Shown piece by piece: positions 42,747-51,222 of a DNA stretch of 64,000 bases. The position numbers were made by a program, and so were the translations under genes. Position 1 is the first letter of the stretch. The number at the start of each line of letters is the position of its first letter. The notes beneath the pieces are model-generated. The model was not told the origin of the DNA, made no database searches, and saw nothing but the letters and a program-made list of their open reading frames with translations. This DNA comes from Aquimarina sp. MAR_2010_214. GTDB lineage: Bacteria; Bacteroidota; Bacteroidia; Flavobacteriales; Flavobacteriaceae. The stretch lies in NCBI RefSeq assembly GCF_002846555.1, contig NZ_PJMS01000001.1:5415501-5479500 (forward strand), in the 5' to 3' direction.

Positions 42747-42754
42747 CAAACTTA
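42747..42754 (-). promoter_or_regulatory. -7 promoter element of the VWA-DUF4349 operon
   Basis: The minus strand reads TAAGTTTG (TAnnTTTG), about 30 bases before the VWA start at 42716. Confidence 0.5.
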
Positions 42755-42840
42755 AAAACTAACCTCAACTATCTATTGTAGCATACTTGTAAAGGAATTG
42801 TAAAACATTTTACAAAACACAAATCATTAATTATCAAAAC

Positions 42841-43755
42841 ATTACAATCATAACTCCTGAAGAAAAAATACTATTCGATCTCCTTAAAAAAGCAGTTACA
42901 CAACAGTTTTTAAAGGAAAATACTGCTTCGAGTTATGATATTTCTGATTGGAAAGGGCAGGATATTATATGGTTTCAGGAAGATTTACAAAAACAGGTAA
43001 AAGCTACGATTAGCGAAAAATCTTTTTATAGTTATTTTAAAAATTCTTCAGAAAAATTACCTCGTGTTGACATCCTTAATCTACTCTCGCAATACTGTGA
43101 ATATAGAAATTGGAATGACTTTAAAAGTAATCACTCTATTTCTTCGAGCTCTACAAAGGCTGTAGATATTCCTAAATGGTTTTGGGTTGTACCGTTAAGT
43201 CTTGGTTTATTTATTATAGCATACTTTTCAATTCCCACTGAAAACACTTTTAGTTTTTGCTTTATCGATCAGGACAGAAACCAACCTATTACCAAGATTC
43301 CAATTGATATTATTATACTAAACGACGAAGAATCTCCTTTTTACTCGAAAAGTGATAGTACAGGCTGCTTTTCCTGGAAAACAAAAGATGACTATATTCG
43401 TTTTGTAGTGCAATCTCCTTATCATAAAACCGATACTATATATCGAATGACCTCTTCTGACCGCCGAGAGGATGTACATATTAAGACAGATGATTACGCA
43501 TTAATGCTTCATTATTATGCTAACGGAAAAGTTAACGATTGGAAAAACAGACGAAAAGAATTATCTAGAATAATTGCAAATGACGCAACTATTTTTCAGG
43601 TATTACCACAGCGATTAGGTATTGAAATGTATGCTAAAGATGAATTTATAAATAAACTAACTACACCAACACAAAGCTTAAAAAATATTGAGATTATAGA
43701 ATCCCGAAGATTAAATGGACAGATTGTTAAACTAAAATTCAGGATAAAATCATGA
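42841..43755 (+). CDS. Single-helix membrane protein, reading frame without a standard start codon
   Basis: The frame is open from 42793 to the stop at 43755, but has no ATG, GTG or TTG before GTG at 43408. The sequence before that GTG is clearly protein-like: TPEEKILFDLLKKAV, DWKGQDIIWFQEDLQKQV, EKSFYSYFKN, LPRVDILNLLSQYCEYRNW, then one membrane helix (WFWVVPLSLGLFIIAYF, about residues 115-131), and the part after 43408 continues it. The likely start is a rare codon (ATT 42841, ATC 42847 or ATA 42850), or else the start codon has been lost by mutation. I recall similar N-terminal domains in other flavobacterial hypothetical proteins, without known function. It diverges from the VWA gene. Confidence 0.6.
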   Translation: MTIITPEEKILFDLLKKAVTQQFLKENTASSYDISDWKGQDIIWFQEDLQKQVKATISEKSFYSYFKNSSEKLPRVDILNLLSQYCEYRNWNDFKSNHSISSSSTKAVDIPKWFWVVPLSLGLFIIAYFSIPTENTFSFCFIDQDRNQPITKIPIDIIILNDEESPFYSKSDSTGCFSWKTKDDYIRFVVQSPYHKTDTIYRMTSSDRREDVHIKTDDYALMLHYYANGKVNDWKNRRKELSRIIANDATIFQVLPQRLGIEMYAKDEFINKLTTPTQSLKNIEIIESRRLNGQIVKLKFRIKS

Positions 43756-43840
43756 AAGCCCATAATGGGCACTTAATAAATCATTACCAACCTAAATAAA
43801 TGAAGTTTTAATTGGCAATGGTTTGTAAAATTTTATATAA

Positions 43841-44299
43841 ATGAAAAGGTTGATATATATCATAGTGTTTTTGTTCTCATTAGGTTGTGCAAACAATGCA
43901 TCCAAATCAATGGAAATGGATACTGTAGAGAGCTTTGAAAAAACAGAAGAACAATCTAACCTTTCTGAGGATGATGCCTACACTCTTATCATCACTCAAA
44001 AACTTCAGGAATATCTAGACAAAAAAACATTAGCTAAGACCAATCCTGATTTTACTACCGATACCAATAAAAATGAATTACTCTCTACAGAAGAAGGGGC
44101 CCAACTCAAACACATCGATTTTATCACTCCTTTCGAAACTGTTTCAGATTCTGTACAAAAAGTAGTAACACGAGTTGTTCTTGAGCATCAGACTGATACT
44201 ATTATAACATTTATTAAAACATCTATTATTACTATTGATAATGAAGTTTTTAGAACACATAAAATAGAGTTCGAAACGACAGAAAATGTCAAAAATTAA
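43841..44299 (+). CDS. Small lipoprotein of unknown function
   Basis: A 152-residue protein with the lipobox FSLGC (Cys near 17) after a short signal. The mature part is acidic and Thr/Glu-rich, with a paired beta pattern (HIDFITPFETVSDSVQKVVTRVVLEHQTDTIITFIKTSIITIDNEVF). I recognise no family. It follows the start-less membrane protein gene by 85 bases on the same strand. Confidence 0.68.
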   Translation: MKRLIYIIVFLFSLGCANNASKSMEMDTVESFEKTEEQSNLSEDDAYTLIITQKLQEYLDKKTLAKTNPDFTTDTNKNELLSTEEGAQLKHIDFITPFETVSDSVQKVVTRVVLEHQTDTIITFIKTSIITIDNEVFRTHKIEFETTENVKN

Positions 44300-44314
44300 T
44301 AACGCCTTATTAGG

Positions 44315-44995
44315 TCAAGGTGTACTACTAGACACCTGAAGGACTTTTCCGTTATAAAATTTATTTCCGCTTAAGGAAAATTCTTTTATATATTTTGCCA
44401 TTTCTATAGCGGTCAAAGGTGCTTGATATCCCGGAAATGCTTCTTCCAGCATTTCGGTCTGTACTGCTCCAAGCGCAAGAACATTAAAAGCAATACCACT
44501 TTCTTTATATTCTTCTGCTAATAACTCGCTTAAGGTAATTACCGCACCTTTACTAGAACTATACGCCGCTAATCCAGGAAACTTCATACTTCCCTGTATA
44601 CCTCCCATACTACTTACAGTAACCACATGGCTTCCTGATTTCATATAGGGTAAAGTCAAACGTGTAATTTCGGCTACTCCAAAAACATTTACTTTATATA
44701 CCTCTTCAAAATCCTGAGTAGAAATTTCGCCAAAAGGCTTATTTAATAATTTACCAGCATTATTGATCAAGACATCTACTTGTTTCCATGAAGAAGAAAT
44801 ATAGCTATTCATCTTTTCAAGATCCTGCGGGTTACAGATATCAAAAGAAAATGTATGTATATTTTTATGTTGAAGAGTATCGATAGGTTTTTCATTCCTT
44901 GATAATGCTAAAACCTGGTGACCTTCATCGGCAAATAGTTTTGCCATTTCATACCCAATACCCCGACTTGCACCTGTTATGATGATATTTTTCAT
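44315..44995 (-). CDS. Short-chain dehydrogenase/reductase
   Basis: A 226-residue classical SDR: GASRGIGYEMAKLF (residues 7-20), NNAG (LINNAGKLL), catalytic Ser in VTVSSMGG and YSSSKGA as the YxxxK pair. The substrate is unknown. It converges on the lipoprotein gene and lies 64 bases downstream of the M28 lipoprotein gene on the same strand. Confidence 0.92.
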   Translation of the reverse strand: MKNIIITGASRGIGYEMAKLFADEGHQVLALSRNEKPIDTLQHKNIHTFSFDICNPQDLEKMNSYISSSWKQVDVLINNAGKLLNKPFGEISTQDFEEVYKVNVFGVAEITRLTLPYMKSGSHVVTVSSMGGIQGSMKFPGLAAYSSSKGAVITLSELLAEEYKESGIAFNVLALGAVQTEMLEEAFPGYQAPLTAIEMAKYIKEFSLSGNKFYNGKVLQVSSSTP

Positions 44996-45058
44996 TCTTC
45001 TGTATAATTAAACTATAAAAAATCAAAAAAATATGATTTTTCAGACAACTTCTTTTCT

Positions 45059-46030
45059 TTAATTTAACTTAATTTCTTTATCCGATGTATTTGCCATCTT
45101 TGTGATTACAGGAATACAACTGTTAATGAATTCTGCCATAAATTCAAAATTCATTTCGGATGCTTCATCATCTACATGATGATAATAGTCATAGTTTGTA
45201 AAGTCAAAAGTAGAAATAGTCTGGCAAGGCACTTTAAATTGCTCATAGAACGGGTAATTATCGCTCCTTCTAAACAACTGAAATTCTTTGGCTTTTGGTA
45301 AATACCCTATCAGCTCCGAACCTGCATACTCATTCATTTTTTGAGCCATATTAGATATTTCATATCCTGTAATATAGGCTTTATATGGTTTATCATTTAA
45401 TGGCACCCCTATCATTTCAAAATTAACCATGGTATACACATTAATATTCTTTTCTTTTAATACTTCTGCAAGATGTGTAGATCCTAGTAATCCTCTCTCT
45501 TCTGCTCCAAACAGTACAAAAAGAATACTTCGCTTATTATTTTTTAATAGAGCAAATTGTTTAGCCAGAGAAACCACTGCACTGCTTCCTGCCGCATTAT
45601 CATTAGCTCCATTAGCAATTACATCTCCATCAACTTCTTTTCCCGTACCAATATGATCAAAATGCGCTCCTAGTATGATAAATTCTTTTGATAGCTCCTT
45701 ATCTGTACCTTTAAGATACCCTACAATATTATATGTTGGTGTTCCTTTTGCATCAAAAGCATCTCTATAGGTTTCAAAATAGGGTGCTATTTTATTTTTT
45801 TTAAATTCTTCTTCAATAAATTTTGCAGCTTTTTCTAAACCTTCACTTCCCGTATCTCTTCCTTTTAATTCATCACTAGCTAAAAAATCAACAATATCCT
45901 TAACATCAGAAACTTTAGTCTTTTCTACAGAAGTATTTTCTGCTGTCTTTGCTTGCGGCTGAGCAATTGTTCCTTGCTTGCAATTGATAAATAAAACCGA
46001 AATCAGGATGATCAATATGTTCTTTGTCAT
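45059..46030 (-). CDS. M28-family metallopeptidase lipoprotein
   Basis: A 323-residue zinc peptidase anchored as a lipoprotein (lipobox VLFINC, Cys 17). Ligand motifs are GAHFDHIG, GANDNAAGSSA and FGAEERGLLGS, and the distal His is in YDYYHHVDDEASEM. It is much shorter than the secreted M28 enzyme at 7529 and lacks accessory domains. It probably trims peptides or glutamine-type substrates at the cell envelope. Confidence 0.92.
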   Translation of the reverse strand: MTKNILIILISVLFINCKQGTIAQPQAKTAENTSVEKTKVSDVKDIVDFLASDELKGRDTGSEGLEKAAKFIEEEFKKNKIAPYFETYRDAFDAKGTPTYNIVGYLKGTDKELSKEFIILGAHFDHIGTGKEVDGDVIANGANDNAAGSSAVVSLAKQFALLKNNKRSILFVLFGAEERGLLGSTHLAEVLKEKNINVYTMVNFEMIGVPLNDKPYKAYITGYEISNMAQKMNEYAGSELIGYLPKAKEFQLFRRSDNYPFYEQFKVPCQTISTFDFTNYDYYHHVDDEASEMNFEFMAEFINSCIPVITKMANTSDKEIKLN

Positions 46031-46057
46031 ATAAATATGTTTTGGATAAAGATAAAA

Positions 46058-46083
46058 AATCCCGCTTCATTAGAAGCAGGATT
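46058..46083 (-). terminator. Terminator of the pdhA-aceF unit
   Basis: On the minus strand AATCCTGCTTC-TAAT-GAAGCGGGATT forms a stem with one mismatch and runs into TTTTTATC. It lies just after the aceF stop at 46111. Confidence 0.75.
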
Positions 46084-46110
46084 GAATATGAATATTATAA
46101 TGTTAGTCAT

Positions 46111-47724
46111 CTATGCAAGCATAGTAACCGGATTTTCTAGGTACTGTTTTAATGTTTGTAAAAACTGAGCTCCTGTTGCCCCATCTACAGTTCTGTGATC
46201 ACAAGCTAAGGTCACTTTCATTGTATTACCAACTACAATCTGACCGTCTTTAACAACCGGTTTTTCTACAATAGCACCAACCGATAATATTGCTGAATTA
46301 GGTTGATTAATAATAGAAGTAAATTCCTGGATTCCGAACATCCCTAGATTAGATACCGTAAATGTACTACCGCTCATTTCTTGCGGGGTTAATTTTTTAT
46401 CTCTTGCTCTAACAGCCAAATCCCTAACCTTAGTATCGATCTCCATAATATTCATATGATCTGTAAAAGGTAATACTGGGACTACCAACCCATCAGGGAC
46501 AGCAACTGCAACTCCTATACTAATATGCTTATTAAATACTGTTACATCATCTTTCCATGTAGTATTTACCTGAGGATGTCTTCTTAACGCCATTGCGCAT
46601 GCTTTAACCACCATATCATTGAATGATACTTTGGTGTCAGGTAATTCATTAATAATCTTACGAGAAGAAATCGCATTATCCATATTTACCTCGATAGTAA
46701 GATAGTAGTGCGGTGCATTAAATTTAGAAGCCGAAAGACTCTTGGCAATAGCTTTACGCATTTGCGAATTTTTCACTTCTTCGAAACTTTCTTCTCCTGC
46801 TGGAGTAAACGTTTGCACTATTGGAGCAGAAGGTGTTTCTTTAGCTGGTTGCGAAGCACTAGCACCAGTTGCAGCAGAAGGTGTAAATGACTCTACATCT
46901 TTCTTAACAACACGTCCGTTTTCACCTGTTCCTTTTACCAAAGAAAGGTCAATTCCTTTATCAGCTGCTATCTTCTTTGCCAACGGAGAAGCAAATATTC
47001 GTCCTCCTGATGAACCACTTCCTCCTGAAGTCGCAACTGTTGTTTCTATTTTCTCTTCTTTTACAGATGCAGTATCTTTTGCTGCTACAGCTGTTGCGGG
47101 AACACCATCTTTAAGTCCAGATATATCGGTTCCTGCGGGGCCAATTATTGCTAATAAAACATCCACCGGAGCAGTTTGCCCTTCTTCTATACCAATATGC
47201 AACAAGGTTCCGTTATAGAATGACTCAAACTCCATAGTAGCTTTATCTGTCTCTATTTCGGCAAGGATATCTCCTTCTTCAACAGTATCTCCTACTTTTT
47301 TCAACCAGGTAGCCACGGTTCCTTCTTCCATTGTATCACTAAGGCGTGGCATAGTAATAATCTCTACGCCATCGGGAATTGCAGCTGCTTGATTAGAAAC
47401 GGGAGCAGATTCTTCTGCTTTTTCTTCTTTTACCGGTTCTGCTTTTGGGGTAATATTTCCGTTTAATAAATCAGAAATATCTTCATTTTCTTCTCCGATA
47501 ATTGCTAGCAATTGATCTACCGGAGCTGTCTCACCTTCCTCGATCCCTACATGAAGTAATGTTCCTTCATAAAAAGACTCAAACTCCATTGTCGCTTTAT
47601 CTGTTTCTATTTCAGCAAGGATATCTCCTTCGCTAATTTTATCTCCTTTTTTAACAAGCCACTTCGCAACCACTCCTTCTTCCATGGTATCGCTCAATCG
47701 CGGCATATTAATTACTGTAGCCAT
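46111..47724 (-). CDS. aceF: Pyruvate dehydrogenase E2 (dihydrolipoamide acetyltransferase), two lipoyl domains
   Basis: E2 forms the core of the pyruvate dehydrogenase complex and moves the acetyl group to CoA. Two near-identical lipoyl domains with lipoylation site ETDKATMEFES lie at about residues 1-80 and 120-200. They are joined by Ala/Glu/Pro linkers to a peripheral subunit-binding domain (ASPLAKKIAADKGIDLSLVKGTGENGRVVKKDVE). The catalytic domain ends with DHRTVDGATGAQFL. The 537-residue length is normal. It begins 3 bases after pdhA. E1-beta is not in this window. Confidence 0.95.
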   Translation of the reverse strand: MATVINMPRLSDTMEEGVVAKWLVKKGDKISEGDILAEIETDKATMEFESFYEGTLLHVGIEEGETAPVDQLLAIIGEENEDISDLLNGNITPKAEPVKEEKAEESAPVSNQAAAIPDGVEIITMPRLSDTMEEGTVATWLKKVGDTVEEGDILAEIETDKATMEFESFYNGTLLHIGIEEGQTAPVDVLLAIIGPAGTDISGLKDGVPATAVAAKDTASVKEEKIETTVATSGGSGSSGGRIFASPLAKKIAADKGIDLSLVKGTGENGRVVKKDVESFTPSAATGASASQPAKETPSAPIVQTFTPAGEESFEEVKNSQMRKAIAKSLSASKFNAPHYYLTIEVNMDNAISSRKIINELPDTKVSFNDMVVKACAMALRRHPQVNTTWKDDVTVFNKHISIGVAVAVPDGLVVPVLPFTDHMNIMEIDTKVRDLAVRARDKKLTPQEMSGSTFTVSNLGMFGIQEFTSIINQPNSAILSVGAIVEKPVVKDGQIVVGNTMKVTLACDHRTVDGATGAQFLQTLKQYLENPVTMLA

Positions 47725-47727
47725 AAT

Positions 47728-48729
47728 TTATTGTGGTTTGTGTGATAAAAATGGATAATTATCCTGTTCGTAAACAACATCATACATCACATTCTTGTCT
47801 GGGAATGGTGATTCTTCAGCAAATTTTTGACATTCTGCAACTCTATCTTTTACTCGTTTGTCTATTATTGCAATTTCTTCATCTGTAGCATGATTTTTTT
47901 CTTTAATAATATCCAAAATCTGAGTTATTGGATCTATTTTTTGATATTCTGCTACTTCTTCCTTTGTACGATATTTTTGCGCATCACTCATAGAATGACC
48001 TCTATATCGATATGTTTTTAATTCTAAAAATGTTGGACCTCCTCCAGTTCTTGCTCTGGTAATAGCCTCATCCATTGCTTCAGCAACTTTTATAGGATTC
48101 ATTGCATCTACTGGGCCAGAAGGCATTTCGTATCCTTGCCCTAATTTCCAAATATCGGTATGATTTGCCGTTCTTTCTACAGAGGTCCCCATAGCATACC
48201 CATTATTCTCTACACAAAATACTACGGGTAATTTCCATAACATTGCCAGGTTAAAAGTTTCATGTAGTGATCCCTGACGAGCAGCTCCATCACCAAAAAA
48301 AGTAAGCGTTACAGCATCTCTTTTATGGTATTTATCTGCAAATGCCAAACCTGCTCCCAAAGGTATTTGTCCTCCAACAATCCCATGTCCTCCATAAAAT
48401 CGATGTTCTTTTGAGAAAATATGCATCGACCCTCCTAAACCTTGAGAAGTACCAGTAGCTTTGCCATACAGCTCTGCCATTACTCGTTTTGGATCAACTC
48501 CCATACCAATTGGCTGAACGTGATTACGATATGCTGTAATCATTTTATCTTTGGTAAGATCCATCGCATGTAAAGCTCCTGCCAAAATTGCTTCCTGACC
48601 ATTGTATAAGTGTAAAAAACCTCTTACTTTTTGTTGAATATAAACTTGAGCTAACTTATCCTCGAATTTTCTCCAGAAAAGCATTTCTTCATACCAATTT
48701 AGGTAAACATCTTTGGTTATCTTTTTCAT
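47728..48729 (-). CDS. pdhA: Pyruvate dehydrogenase E1 component, alpha subunit
   Basis: The alpha chain of the two-subunit, thiamine diphosphate-dependent E1. TPP binding shows as GDGAARQGSLHETFNLAMLWKLPVVFCVENN, and the conserved RYRGHSMSD loop is seen near the end. The 333-residue length is typical. It lies directly upstream of aceF with a 3-base gap. The beta subunit gene must be elsewhere. The -7 element TAGTTTTG is about 40 bases upstream. Confidence 0.96.
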   Translation of the reverse strand: MKKITKDVYLNWYEEMLFWRKFEDKLAQVYIQQKVRGFLHLYNGQEAILAGALHAMDLTKDKMITAYRNHVQPIGMGVDPKRVMAELYGKATGTSQGLGGSMHIFSKEHRFYGGHGIVGGQIPLGAGLAFADKYHKRDAVTLTFFGDGAARQGSLHETFNLAMLWKLPVVFCVENNGYAMGTSVERTANHTDIWKLGQGYEMPSGPVDAMNPIKVAEAMDEAITRARTGGGPTFLELKTYRYRGHSMSDAQKYRTKEEVAEYQKIDPITQILDIIKEKNHATDEEIAIIDKRVKDRVAECQKFAEESPFPDKNVMYDVVYEQDNYPFLSHKPQ

Positions 48730-48767
48730 TTAATTGTACTGATATGTATGTATAAAAAAACTAGGTT

Positions 48768-48775
48768 CAAAACTA
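48768..48775 (-). promoter_or_regulatory. -7 promoter element of pdhA
   Basis: The minus strand reads TAGTTTTG (TAnnTTTG), giving a leader of about 36 bases. Confidence 0.55.
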
Positions 48776-48879
48776 GTCATTATTTATTTTTTTCTCTTAT
48801 TTTTTAAGAGAACGAAAAACAAAAATAACATATTCGGAATTAAGGGGAAAGGAGTTTGGTGATAAAATCAACGAAAACG

Positions 48880-49365
48880 TTATAAATACGAATTATCAAA
48901 AATAAGTGGCAATAAATTAGATAAAGAAGATGATTTAACTACTTTTCCTGTTTCTCCCATAAAATATATAGCTATCGGCATATTTTGTTTCACCTCATAT
49001 TCTGCTATTGCTTGTCTACATGCACCACAAGGAGGTGTCGGGGTGAGCAGTTGATATTTTAAAGATTTGGCAGAAAGCGCCATGGTAACAATAGGAATCT
49101 CTGGAAAATTAGCCCCGGCATGATATATAGCTGTACGTTCTGCACACAATCCCGATGGATAACAAGCATTTTCCTGATTATTCCCTAAAACTACTTCTCC
49201 ATTCTCTAATAAAAGCGCTGCACCGACCAAAAACTGAGAATACGGAGCATATGCCTTATCTCTAATCACAATTGATTGCTGCATCAATTCCTGAACATCT
49301 TTCGGCAATTCATCAAATGAATCATATATCTGTAAGACAGATTTTATTTCTATTTCTTTCATCAT
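48880..49365 (-). CDS. cdd: Cytidine deaminase
   Basis: A zinc enzyme that deaminates cytidine and deoxycytidine to uridine forms in pyrimidine salvage. The zinc site shows as CAERTAIYHA (Cys-Ala-Glu) and PPCGACRQ. The 161-residue length fits the homotetrameric type with an N-terminal extension; the first two codons are both Met (49365 or 49362). In other flavobacteria cdd sits between porV and pdhA, as it does here. Confidence 0.94.
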   Translation of the reverse strand: MMKEIEIKSVLQIYDSFDELPKDVQELMQQSIVIRDKAYAPYSQFLVGAALLLENGEVVLGNNQENACYPSGLCAERTAIYHAGANFPEIPIVTMALSAKSLKYQLLTPTPPCGACRQAIAEYEVKQNMPIAIYFMGETGKVVKSSSLSNLLPLIFDNSYL

Positions 49366-49480
49366 CTATTACTTTTTAACGGTGCTTCATTTATTATCTA
49401 TACTCATAAAACCTTCTTCAAATATTCAATAATATATAATTTGAACTACAAAGAAAAGCTTTACAATGTACTATAAACAA

Positions 49481-49515
49481 AAAAAGTATCAAACCGTTCG
49501 GCTTGATACTTTTTA
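49481..49515 (-). terminator. Terminator of porV
   Basis: On the minus strand AAAAAGTATCAAGCCG and CGGTTTGATACTTTTT make a long stem with one mismatch and a small loop, ending in a T tract. It starts about 20 bases after the porV stop, so porV does not run on into cdd. Confidence 0.78.
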
Positions 49516-49535
49516 ATATTATAATGCGGTATTTT

Positions 49536-50705
49536 CTAGTCGTAATATTCGTCTCCAAAATTAAAAGAAAGACCAAAACGTAGTGTTCCTTCAAGTGGAC
49601 TTCTAACAGACGAGGTAGAAAACAAGTATGATATATCTAAATTTACAATATTATATCTAAAACCTGCCCCTAGTGATAAGAATTTACGAGCTCCTTTTTC
49701 TTCAGACTCATTAAAATATCCTGCTCTAAAAGCAAATACATCACGATACATATATTCTGCTCCCAGTGCCCAGGTAATTTCTTTCAATTCTTCGCTAAAT
49801 CCATCTGGTGCATCTCCCCAAGAAGAAAAGATAGATCCAAATGCACTTTTATTATTATACTCATTATTTGCAGCTTGTTGCTCCTCTGTAGTAATATCAC
49901 CGTCACCATTAGTATCAGGATCTAAAGGAGTAGGCACTAGCAGTTTACTAAACTCTAATGAAGGTGTAATTCGATTATCTTCGTTAAGGATAAAATCAAA
50001 AGCAGCTCCCAATCTAAAGTTAGTAGGTATAAAGTTTTCTTGACCTGCATCATCATACTTTATTTTTGGCCCTATATTAGAAATTGTAGCCCCTGCTCTC
50101 CATCTACCATTAAAAGAATTAAAAGCAATCTCATCACTTCTATAAAAACCTGCGATATCTACACCAAAACTCCCTGCTGCACTAGCATCTGCCCCCAGAC
50201 CTTGTAATCTAAGATCTGAACGTAAATAGCGACCTCCCACAGCCATCGAAAATCTATCACTAAGTTTTAATGCATATGAAACATCAAGTGTTAATTCATT
50301 TGGTTTTTGAACGTTAGGCTCATCAGTAGGTCCTTGTCTAAATTCTATATCTCCCAAACTAAAATATCTAAAACTAGCTGCTACAGCACTTCGCTCATTA
50401 AGACGATTATAATAATTTATATTACCCAAGAATATATCATTAACAAGATTACTTAAGTAAGGAGTATAATTAACCCCAACCCCTTGCTTATTTTTTATAA
50501 ATGCATATTTAGCTGGATTCCATTGTTGTGAAAATGCGTCTGGTGATGTGGCAACCCCCTGATCAGCTAAACCAGCTGCTCTTGCATCAGCAGCTATTAA
50601 TAGAAAGGGAGTAGCAGTTGTTATTGCTCTGTTTTGTTCCTGAGCCTGAGTTTTAAAAGTTAAAACTGTAACGCACAATAGGCTAAGGGTTAATAATCTT
50701 TTCAT
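49536..50705 (-). CDS. porV: PorV (LptO), type IX secretion outer-membrane protein
   Basis: PorV is a FadL-like outer-membrane barrel that works with the PorU sortase to release and anchor T9SS cargo after the SprA translocon. The protein has a signal peptide (MKRLLTLSLLCVTVLTFKTQAQ) and the family hallmark ATPFLLIAADARAAGLADQGVATSPDAFSQQWNPAKYAF. Alternating strands follow, and it ends RFGLSFNFGDEYYD. The 389-residue length is usual. The next gene across the intergenic region is gldJ, and porU is not present between them. It serves secreted proteins such as the M28 enzyme at 7529. Confidence 0.93.
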   Translation of the reverse strand: MKRLLTLSLLCVTVLTFKTQAQEQNRAITTATPFLLIAADARAAGLADQGVATSPDAFSQQWNPAKYAFIKNKQGVGVNYTPYLSNLVNDIFLGNINYYNRLNERSAVAASFRYFSLGDIEFRQGPTDEPNVQKPNELTLDVSYALKLSDRFSMAVGGRYLRSDLRLQGLGADASAAGSFGVDIAGFYRSDEIAFNSFNGRWRAGATISNIGPKIKYDDAGQENFIPTNFRLGAAFDFILNEDNRITPSLEFSKLLVPTPLDPDTNGDGDITTEEQQAANNEYNNKSAFGSIFSSWGDAPDGFSEELKEITWALGAEYMYRDVFAFRAGYFNESEEKGARKFLSLGAGFRYNIVNLDISYLFSTSSVRSPLEGTLRFGLSFNFGDEYYD

Positions 50706-51222
50706 ATCCTTTAAAAATTGAGTTTGACAAATATATAGTTATTTAGTTAGTAAGAATAGTGAGTTCTTAGTTTTTTTAAGTTGCTGGTTTATAAACGCTG
50801 ATTTTAAAGATATCTTATATTTCATTCTATTTTCCCTGAATAATTTTAATTAAAACACTCCAAATTCGAGCTCTCAAATTCTTTATAAACTTTTAAAATT
50901 CAAACAATTGACAACCTTGACCTTGTGCAAGATTACACACTACAAGAAGTAAAAATAATGTTAAATAATCATGATTTTTAACATTTTATTAAGAGATCTG
51001 TTTTTCATAAAAAAAGTAAGTGCAATGTTTTTTTTCTAATATTCTAAATTTCTTGTTTTTATCACATCTCAAATAATAAACTCATGAATATTGCGTTAAA
51101 CCAGAGTCGTTATAAATTCATAAAAAAATGTGAATTGATAATATTTTGAAAAAATTAGGGTAATTTTAACGTTTATTATTTATATTGCAAGCCCTAATTT
51201 CTACTTAAACGAACTTAAGATT
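50706..51222. other. Divergent promoter region between porV and gldJ (no porU)
   Basis: 517 A+T-rich bases without a credible gene. The porV side has TATATTTG at 50735-50728. The gldJ side has only a weak TATATTGC near 51182-51189. In Flavobacterium johnsoniae the porU sortase gene lies here; none is visible, nor can I see porU-like fragments. Confidence 0.6.
50728..50735 (-). promoter_or_regulatory. -7 promoter element of porV
   Basis: The minus strand reads TATATTTG (TAnnTTTG), with a leader of about 20 bases to the ATG at 50705. Confidence 0.55.

Noticed and set aside
46742..47218. A 158-codon frame opposite aceF
   Set aside because: It is the antisense shadow of the E2 lipoyl and linker coding sequence.
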